From NCBI GenBank assembly GCA_903903365.1, contig CAIUYS010000129.1:1-20369 (forward strand): DNA of 20,369 bases. Reading direction: 5' to 3'. Below, piece after piece: positions 15,083 to 20,369 of this stretch. Position 1 is the stretch's first letter. Each line of letters opens with the position of its first letter. Position numbers and translations under genes: made by a program. The notes beneath the pieces are model-generated. The model was not told the DNA's origin, did not search any database, and saw only the letters and a program-made list of their open reading frames with translations. The DNA comes from an uncultured Methylococcaceae bacterium (lineage in GTDB: Bacteria > Pseudomonadota > Gammaproteobacteria > Methylococcales > Methylomonadaceae).

Positions 15083-15700
15083 CTATTGCTCACTTAATGA
15101 GCGCCAGCGATTAACAATTATACAAAACAGTTCGGCGGTCTTTTCGGCGTCATATAAGGCTGAATGGGCTTTTTCATTGTCCCATTCCAAACCTGCTGCC
15201 TGGGCAATTTTTGCCAGTACCGTCTGTTGATAAGCCAATCCACCCAATGTCGCGGTGTCGAATGAGCTAAATGGATGGAAGGGACTGCGCTTTATTTGGG
15301 TGCGTTGGATAGCGGCATTTAAAAAAGCGATATCAAAAGCAGGATTGTGTCCTACCAAAATAGCTCGTGTGCAGTTGTTACGTTTTACGGCCTGTTTAAT
15401 CGGTTTAAAGAGCATGTCCAGTGCATCTTTTTCATCGATTGCCATACGAAACGGGTGGTACGGATCGATGCCATTAAATTTGAGAGCCGCCGGATCGAGT
15501 TCGGAATTTTTAAAAGGAACTACATGCGTGGTATAGCGTTCGGTGATTACCAGCTCATTATTACTGTTAAGTTCAACAATAACGGCTGCAATTTCCAGTA
15601 AGGCATTTTTTTTGGGATTAAAGCCGGCTGTTTCTATGTCGACGATGACAGGAAGGTAGCCTCTAAAGCGTTGGGCTAGAGGAATTGCAGGTGTATCCAT
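15083..15700 (-). CDS. rnt: Ribonuclease T
   Basis: 205 residues. This is a DEDDh exonuclease: D21 and E23 in VDIETAGF, D123 in GHNPAFD, H179 and D184 in AHSALYDAEKTA, positions nearly identical to E. coli RNase T (D23, E25, D125, H181, D186). The family trims the 3' CCA end of tRNAs and matures 5S and 23S rRNA as a dimer. The start MDTPAIPLAQRFRGYLPV gives the family N-terminus. It lies 82 nt downstream of pyrC on the same strand, with a hairpin between. Confidence 0.94.
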   Translation of the reverse strand: MDTPAIPLAQRFRGYLPVIVDIETAGFNPKKNALLEIAAVIVELNSNNELVITERYTTHVVPFKNSELDPAALKFNGIDPYHPFRMAIDEKDALDMLFKPIKQAVKRNNCTRAILVGHNPAFDIAFLNAAIQRTQIKRSPFHPFSSFDTATLGGLAYQQTVLAKIAQAAGLEWDNEKAHSALYDAEKTAELFCIIVNRWRSLSEQ

Positions 15701-15740
15701 TAGGTTGGGTGGTATCCAAAGGTATCGAAAAGTTAAGGCA

Positions 15741-15764
15741 TGTTACGCCAAGTTGGGCGTAACA
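15741..15764. repeat. Hairpin between pyrC and rnt
   Basis: TGTTACGCC (15741-15749) pairs with GGCGTAACA (15756-15764) around a six-base loop, a 9-bp stem. The gap is only 82 nt. No T-run is present on the transcribed strand, so it may slow or process a pyrC-rnt transcript rather than end it. Confidence 0.45.
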
Positions 15765-15782
15765 ATGTAAAGTATTATGGTT

Positions 15783-16832
15783 TTAATTAGCTTCGTGTAT
15801 GGATTGTATTTTCCAACCCACTTCTTCACCCGCTTTTAGTGGCGTGATGAGGGTTTCGTTTTCTCCGTAACTGGCGGGAATTTTCCAGGTGGACTTTTCT
15901 AAAGTGACCGTGCCCGTGTTTCTGGGTAAATGGTAAAAATCCGCTCCGTAAAAACTGGCAAAGCCTTCCAGTTTGTCTAATGCATCGGCGTGCTCAAAGG
16001 CCTCTGCGTAAAGCTCCAACGCAGCGTGAGCACTGTAACAGCCGGCACAACCGCAACTGGTTTCTTTTAATAAAGTGGTATGTGGCGCACTGTCGGTGCC
16101 TAAAAAGAATTTTGGATTGCCGCTGGTCGCAGCGGCAACCAATGCCAGACGATGCGGTTCACGCTTGAGTATAGGTAAGCAATAGTAATGTGGGCGTATG
16201 CCGCCTGCCAGGAGGGCATTACGGTTAAACAGGAGATGTTGGGGGGTAATGGTTGCGGCGACCTGATTGCTGGCGGCTTGCACAAACTGCACTGCTTCAG
16301 TCGTGGTAACGTGCTCAACGACCACGCGCAAGCCGGGGAAGTTATCGACAATATCGGTCAAGCTGGTGTCAACAAACACCCGTTCACGGTCAAAAATATC
16401 ACAGTGTACATCGGTCACTTCACCATGAATCAGTAAGGGAATGTTGTGTTTTTCCATTTCTGCCAGTAACGGAAAAATGGCTTTAATATCAGCAACACCA
16501 GAATCCGAATTGGTTGTAGCGCCGGCAGGATACAATTTAAAAGCATAAACGGGGTCAGACCCGGCGGCTTTTTTTATTTCGGCGACCGTCGTAGAGCCGG
16601 TTAGATACAGCGTCATTAAGGGGGTGAAATCAATACCCGCCGGAATAGCTTGCAAAATTTCTTCGCGATATGCCAAGGCCTGAGTCACTGTGGTCACCGG
16701 TGGCTTAAGGTTAGGCATAATAATGGCACGTGCAAATTGTCTGGCAGTATGCGGTAATACGGTTTTTAAAATAGCGCCGTTTCGTACATGTAGATGCCAG
16801 TCATCGGGGCGGGTTATGGTTAATGTTTTCAT
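15783..16832 (-). CDS. pyrC: Dihydroorotase, class II (PyrC)
   Basis: 349 residues, matching E. coli PyrC (348). The metal site is complete: H13 and H15 in DDWHLHVR, K99 in FKLYPAGATTNSDSG (the lysine carbamylated in the enzyme), H136 in HGEV, H174 in EHVTT and D247 in LGTDSAPH. It closes carbamoyl-aspartate to dihydroorotate in pyrimidine synthesis. A cysteine-rich stretch, CGCAGC (260-265), follows the active-site Asp. It is divergent from fmdB, with 107 nt between the start codons that should hold both promoters. Confidence 0.95.
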   Translation of the reverse strand: MKTLTITRPDDWHLHVRNGAILKTVLPHTARQFARAIIMPNLKPPVTTVTQALAYREEILQAIPAGIDFTPLMTLYLTGSTTVAEIKKAAGSDPVYAFKLYPAGATTNSDSGVADIKAIFPLLAEMEKHNIPLLIHGEVTDVHCDIFDRERVFVDTSLTDIVDNFPGLRVVVEHVTTTEAVQFVQAASNQVAATITPQHLLFNRNALLAGGIRPHYYCLPILKREPHRLALVAAATSGNPKFFLGTDSAPHTTLLKETSCGCAGCYSAHAALELYAEAFEHADALDKLEGFASFYGADFYHLPRNTGTVTLEKSTWKIPASYGENETLITPLKAGEEVGWKIQSIHEAN

Positions 16833-16939
16833 TGTTGGCTGTGTGTCTGTAAAATAGGCGGTTATTTTATAGTAAGTGTCTGGAAAAGCTAAATTCAGTC
16901 CTTATTTGTAGTTATTATTTTTTGTTGTCGGAGTGGTTA

Positions 16940-17209
16940 ATGCCAATTTACGAATACCAATGTCAGTCTTGTGGGCATGAGCACGAAGCGTTACAGAAAC
17001 TGGGTGCTGATCCCATAGTTATTTGCCCTGCCTGTACAAAGCCGGAATTAATGAAAAAAATTTCTGCTGCCGGTTTCCGGTTAAAAGGCACTGGCTGGTA
17101 CGAAACCGATTTTAAGAGCGGCGCCAAGAAAAATGTAGCGGGCGAAGCCTCGGCACCCAAGACTCCAAAAGCAGGCAGTTCTGCTGCTGCCAGTAGTAAA
17201 AGTGATTAA
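16940..17209 (+). CDS. FmdB-family zinc-ribbon protein
   Basis: 89 residues from ATG 16940. An in-frame TTG at 16922 is rejected because the family begins MPIYEYQC and GGAG (16930-16933) is well placed for ATG 16940. Two CxxC pairs (C8/C11 and C29/C32) form a zinc ribbon; the tail from about residue 60 is low-complexity Ala/Lys/Ser. The role is not well defined: the name comes from regulators of formamidase/amidase genes, but members are often found beside aspS, as here, without known regulatory targets. Confidence 0.88.
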   Translation: MPIYEYQCQSCGHEHEALQKLGADPIVICPACTKPELMKKISAAGFRLKGTGWYETDFKSGAKKNVAGEASAPKTPKAGSSAAASSKSD

Positions 17210-17317
17210 TAAAACAGACGCCTGCTTAAATCAAATCATGATTTTGCCTTAAACAGCATGCTGTCATCACCTAAATAAATAGCAATAAACAACTTTTTAA
17301 TCCACAGGAAAAACTTT

Positions 17318-19111
17318 ATGCGTACCCACAAGTGCGGAGAATTAAATACACAACAGCTAGGCGAAACCGTTTCAATCTGCGGTTGGGTGCATAGACGCCG
17401 CGACCACGGCGGCGTTATTTTTATCGACCTTAGAGACCGTGCCGGCTTGGTGCAAGTCGTGGTTGATCCCGACGTAGCGGATACTTTTGCCATTGCTGAA
17501 AATGTCCGCAGTGAATATGTATTAAAAATAACAGGGCTGGTTCGTGTTCGTCCGACGGGTACCGTTAATGCCAATATGCACTCTGGCGCCATTGAAATAC
17601 TGGCTAATGAGATTGAAGTCTTAAATGAATCCGAAACGCCACCGTTTCCGATAGAAAGCGATATTGAAGTTAACGAAGAACTGCGTTTACGTTATCGTTA
17701 TATTGACCTGCGCCGGACTGCGATGCAGGAAAAAATGAAGGTGCGTCGTGATGTCACGCGTACTTTAAGAAACTTTCTGGATGATAACGAATTTTTTGAA
17801 ATTGAAACGCCTTACTTAACCAAGGCGACACCCGAAGGTGCACGCGATTATATCGTGCCTAGCCGTACCCACGAAAATGCTTTTTTTGCCCTGCCGCAAT
17901 CACCGCAACTGTATAAACAAATGTTGATGATTGCCGGTATGGATCGGTATTATCAAGTCGTGCGTTGTTTTCGCGATGAAGATTTGCGTGCTGACAGACA
18001 ACCAGAATTTACCCAGTTGGATATAGAAACATCCTTCATGGATGAAAACGAAATCATGGAAGTCATGGAAGAAATGATTCGTCAATTATTTGCGAAAGTG
18101 ATTAATGTCGAGTTAGATGCCGAATTTCCACGCATGAGTTATCAGGAATCTGTGTCACGCTTTGGTGTTGATCGCCCTGATTTGCGTATTCCGCTGGAAC
18201 TGGTTGATATTGCCGACGACATGAAAGCTGTCGATTTTAAAGTATTCTCAGCCCCCGCCAATGATCCAAAAGGTCGCGTGGTTGCCCTGCGTGTGCCAAA
18301 CGCGAGTGATTTAAGCCGTAAAGACATTGATGAATTAACCAAATTTGTCAGCATTTATGGCGCCAAAGGTTTGGCCTACATTAAGGTTAATGATTTGGCT
18401 GCCGGCCTTGAGGGCTTGCAATCACCTATCGTAAAATTTGCTCCCAAAGAAGTGTGGGACAGTGTCCTGGCTAAAACCGGCGCACAAACCGGCGATTTAA
18501 TTTTCTTTGGTGCCGACAAAGCCACTATTGTTAATGAAGCAATGGGTGCATTGCGCGTTAAATTGGGCCAGGATCTTAAGTTGATGGTGGGCGAATGGAA
18601 ACCGGTTTGGGTCGTTGATTTCCCCATGTTTGACTGGGACGAAAAAAGTGGCCGCTTTAATGCCATTCATCACCCATTTACCGCGCCCAGTTGTTCGGTC
18701 GAAGATTTGGTGGCCAATCCGGCTGCGGCATTATCACGCGCTTATGATTTGGTGTTAAACGGTACTGAAGTCGGCGGTGGTTCTATTCGTATTAACCGCA
18801 CGTCCATGCAACAAACCGTGTTTGGAATTTTGGGCATTGGCGAAGAAGAAGCCAGAGAGAAATTCGGCTTCCTCTTGGATGCGTTAAAATACGGTGCGCC
18901 GCCTCACGGTGGTTTGGCATTTGGCTTGGATCGTTTGGTGATGTTGATGACCGGATCAAGTTCTATTCGTGATGTGATTGCCTTCCCAAAAACCCAGTCA
19001 GCGGCGTGTCCGTTGGTCAGTGCGCCAGCCGTGGTTACGGATGAGCAATTGAAAGAGCTGGGGATTCGGTTGATTAAACCCTTTGGAAAAGAGAAAGTTA
19101 AGCAGGATTAA
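17318..19111 (+). CDS. aspS: Aspartyl-tRNA synthetase
   Basis: 597 residues, the bacterial type. The N-terminal OB-fold anticodon domain contains GWVHRRRDHGGVIFIDLRDR (21-40). The class IIb catalytic core has the flipping loop TKATPEGARDY, motif 2 RCFRDEDLRADRQPEFTQLD and motif 3 GLAFGLDRLVML near the C-terminus, with the inserted GAD domain between. It charges tRNA-Asp. Whether it also charges tRNA-Asn cannot be decided from the window. The ribosome site ACAGGAA precedes ATG by about seven bases. It is 108 nt downstream of fmdB and may share its promoter. Confidence 0.96.
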   Translation: MRTHKCGELNTQQLGETVSICGWVHRRRDHGGVIFIDLRDRAGLVQVVVDPDVADTFAIAENVRSEYVLKITGLVRVRPTGTVNANMHSGAIEILANEIEVLNESETPPFPIESDIEVNEELRLRYRYIDLRRTAMQEKMKVRRDVTRTLRNFLDDNEFFEIETPYLTKATPEGARDYIVPSRTHENAFFALPQSPQLYKQMLMIAGMDRYYQVVRCFRDEDLRADRQPEFTQLDIETSFMDENEIMEVMEEMIRQLFAKVINVELDAEFPRMSYQESVSRFGVDRPDLRIPLELVDIADDMKAVDFKVFSAPANDPKGRVVALRVPNASDLSRKDIDELTKFVSIYGAKGLAYIKVNDLAAGLEGLQSPIVKFAPKEVWDSVLAKTGAQTGDLIFFGADKATIVNEAMGALRVKLGQDLKLMVGEWKPVWVVDFPMFDWDEKSGRFNAIHHPFTAPSCSVEDLVANPAAALSRAYDLVLNGTEVGGGSIRINRTSMQQTVFGILGIGEEEAREKFGFLLDALKYGAPPHGGLAFGLDRLVMLMTGSSSIRDVIAFPKTQSAACPLVSAPAVVTDEQLKELGIRLIKPFGKEKVKQD

Positions 19112-19120
19112 AAGTGTGTA

Positions 19121-19195
19121 GGTTGGGTTAGGCGATAGCCGTAACCCAACACAATGCAACGACAAATGTTGGGTTACGCTATCGCTAACCCAACC
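19121..19195. repeat. Paired palindromic element downstream of aspS
   Basis: Two arms, 19121-19150 (30 bp) and 19168-19195 (28 bp), are reverse complements apart from two single-base insertions in the first. Each arm is itself a hairpin (GTTGGGTTA pairing with TAACCCAAC). The layout is that of paired REP-like elements. It begins 9 bp after the aspS stop and could end or stabilise that transcript, although no T-run follows. Confidence 0.75.
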
Positions 19196-19245
19196 TTCGC
19201 GACTTTCTCTCGTTAAGCGGAAATCCAAAAAATATAATTGGAATT

Positions 19246-19602
19246 ATGGCGGAAAAAAAAGCGGGTAAAGACAAAACACCTACAAAAATATCGACCAATC
19301 CTAAAAAAATGAACTCTTTTTTTGCGTGGGATGACGATATACTGATACTAAATGTGCTGGGTACACCCGGTGCCAAACAGGATGTTATTGGCAAGGTTAA
19401 GGGTAATCAACTCAAAATCAGTGTTACCGAAGCACCGCGTGCCGGTAAGGCGACCGATCACATGGTTCGCTTTTTAGCCAAAGAGTTTGAGGTATCTACC
19501 GCTGATATTGTCGTGGTCTTTGGACGCATGAATATTAACAAGCAATTGCGTATCAAAGCACCCAAAAAATTACCTTCGGTTATTGCCCGTCTGATACCAT
19601 AA
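19246..19602 (+). CDS. DUF167/YggU-family protein
   Basis: 118 residues from ATG 19246. The family core starts at about residue 25: DDDILILNVLGTPGAKQDVI, then KGNQLKISVTEAPRAGKATDHMVRFLAKEF, VVFGRMNINKQLRI and a final helix ending in ARLIP, all as in E. coli YggU (96 residues). Starting at ATG 19309 would give 97 residues, the usual length; the extra 21 residues are Lys-rich. I keep 19246 because a weak GGA lies upstream and none before 19309, but the shorter form is possible. The function of the family is not established. Confidence 0.85.
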   Translation: MAEKKAGKDKTPTKISTNPKKMNSFFAWDDDILILNVLGTPGAKQDVIGKVKGNQLKISVTEAPRAGKATDHMVRFLAKEFEVSTADIVVVFGRMNINKQLRIKAPKKLPSVIARLIP

Positions 19603-19609
19603 AAGCTTT

Positions 19610-19757
19610 AAACGGGTAACTCTCAATGCCGTTAAGTTAAGCGTAATTTGTTAAAAAAACCGGAGTGCAATCGCTTTAGCTATTGCCTGTAAAAACAGCT
19701 AAAGCGGTTTTGCTCCAGTTGGTTGCTTAACTTAACGGCATTGGGGTTGCCCTGTTT
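19610..19757. repeat. Large nested inverted repeat between the DUF167 gene and nadA
   Basis: The outer arms are a perfect 19-bp inverted repeat (19624-19642 and 19725-19743, core CCGTTAAGTTAAGC), with imperfect pairing continuing out to 19610 and 19757. Inside, a second pair (19662-19681 and 19697-19716, core CGCTTTAGCT) matches at 16 of 20 positions. The whole 148-bp element could fold into a long two-part stem. It begins 8 bp after the DUF167 stop and contains no gene. Confidence 0.8.
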
Positions 19758-19852
19758 GGGCTTCAATAGGGCATGGTTTTGCCATTTTTATTTATGGTAC
19801 ACGCGCTGCCCAACCTAATCGATTTTTTAACACTGGTGACATTGATAACATT

Positions 19853-20369
19853 ATGACTTCAACAAGCTTCCCCATTCAAGATTACGCCTTACTCGATGAT
19901 GAAGAATGCGATGCCCGCATTATTTCAGCCAAAGCCAAGCTGGGTAGCCGTTGTGTGATACTCGGACACCATTATCAACGCGACGAAGTGTTTAAACATG
20001 CCGATTTTACCGGGGATTCTTTAAAACTTTCCAGGGATGCAGCGCAATCGGAGGCCGAATATATCGTATTTTGCGGCGTGCATTTTATGGCAGAAGTTGC
20101 TGATATTTTGTCCCGTCCGGAACAAATAGCCATCTTGCCGGATTTGGCGGCCGGGTGTTCAATGGCGGATATGGCTAATCTGTTAAAGGTTCAAAAATGC
20201 TGGCAGGAATTGGCAGAGATTATTGATGTAGAAAACGAAGTGACGCCGGTGACTTACATTAATTCAGCCGCCGATTTAAAAGCATTTTGCGGCAAGCATG
20301 ACGGTATCGTGTGTACCTCATCCAATGCCCAAAAAATACTGGAATGGAGTTTTGCCCAGCGCTCTAAAG
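19853..20369 (+). CDS. nadA: Quinolinate synthase, N-terminal part (3' truncated by window)
   Basis: ATG 19853 opens a frame that runs to the window end without a stop (172 codons). It reads VILGHHYQRDEVF and ADFTGDSLKLSR (substrate binding), CGVHFMAEVADIL (with the first Fe-S cysteine), PDLAAGCSMADM and then TYINSAADLKAFCG and GIVCTSSNA, all strongly conserved in NadA. The enzyme condenses iminoaspartate with dihydroxyacetone phosphate on a [4Fe-4S] cluster to make quinolinate for NAD. The remaining Fe-S cysteines lie beyond the window. No strong ribosome site precedes the start, and the 148-bp palindrome separates it from the DUF167 gene. Confidence 0.94.
   Translation, partial: MTSTSFPIQDYALLDDEECDARIISAKAKLGSRCVILGHHYQRDEVFKHADFTGDSLKLSRDAAQSEAEYIVFCGVHFMAEVADILSRPEQIAILPDLAAGCSMADMANLLKVQKCWQELAEIIDVENEVTPVTYINSAADLKAFCGKHDGIVCTSSNAQKILEWSFAQRSK

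Overview
The window looks like chromosomal DNA of a gammaproteobacterium. The housekeeping proteins (CpdA with the E. coli-type C-terminus, classical ArgA, RNase T, Grx4-type glutaredoxin, class II PyrC, YgiM-like SH3 protein, FmdB next to AspS) are all gammaproteobacterial in type. Moderate G+C and several families of intergenic palindromes would suit a methanotroph of the Methylococcales. That last step is an inference: no methane-oxidation gene lies in the window.

Region 1 (1-5225, plus strand) is the most distinctive part. It holds the end of an ATP-grasp enzyme, a small membrane-protein gene broken by an in-frame stop, then four overlapping genes: a phosphoribosyltransferase with a TRSP domain, a HAD hydrolase, a second phosphoribosyltransferase of the StiP type with a PELOTA-like tail, and a citrate-lyase-like TIM-barrel enzyme. 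A TerB gene with its own good ribosome site follows. This set matches the biosynthetic module described in the literature as linked to tellurite-resistance (Ter) stress systems and proposed to make a nucleoside-like metabolite. The product has not been established, as far as I know.

Region 2 (5405-7521, minus strand) is argA followed after 8 nt by cpdA, convergent with terB. Region 3 (7527-9637, minus strand) is an accessory pocket between argA and ilvD. It contains a RelE/ParE-type toxin with its antitoxin, a barnase-like guanyl RNase with a barstar-like inhibitor, a small lipoprotein, an unrecognised 101-residue protein and two palindromic repeat elements. One of these elements forms the 5' end of the RNase reading frame.

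Region 4 (9700-14310, minus strand) reads argD-argF-SH3 anchor protein-ilvD, with argD and argF overlapping by 4 nt. Glutaredoxin grxD is divergent from argD. Region 5 (14890-16832, minus strand) has pyrC, rnt and a decayed coiled-coil/membrane protein gene. Region 6 (16940-20369, plus strand) has fmdB, aspS, a DUF167 gene and the start of nadA, running off the window.

The core genes serve arginine (argA, argD, argF), branched-chain amino acid (ilvD), pyrimidine (pyrC) and NAD (nadA) synthesis. At least six different inverted or tandem repeat elements lie in the gaps. No rRNA, tRNA, CRISPR array or complete insertion sequence was seen.
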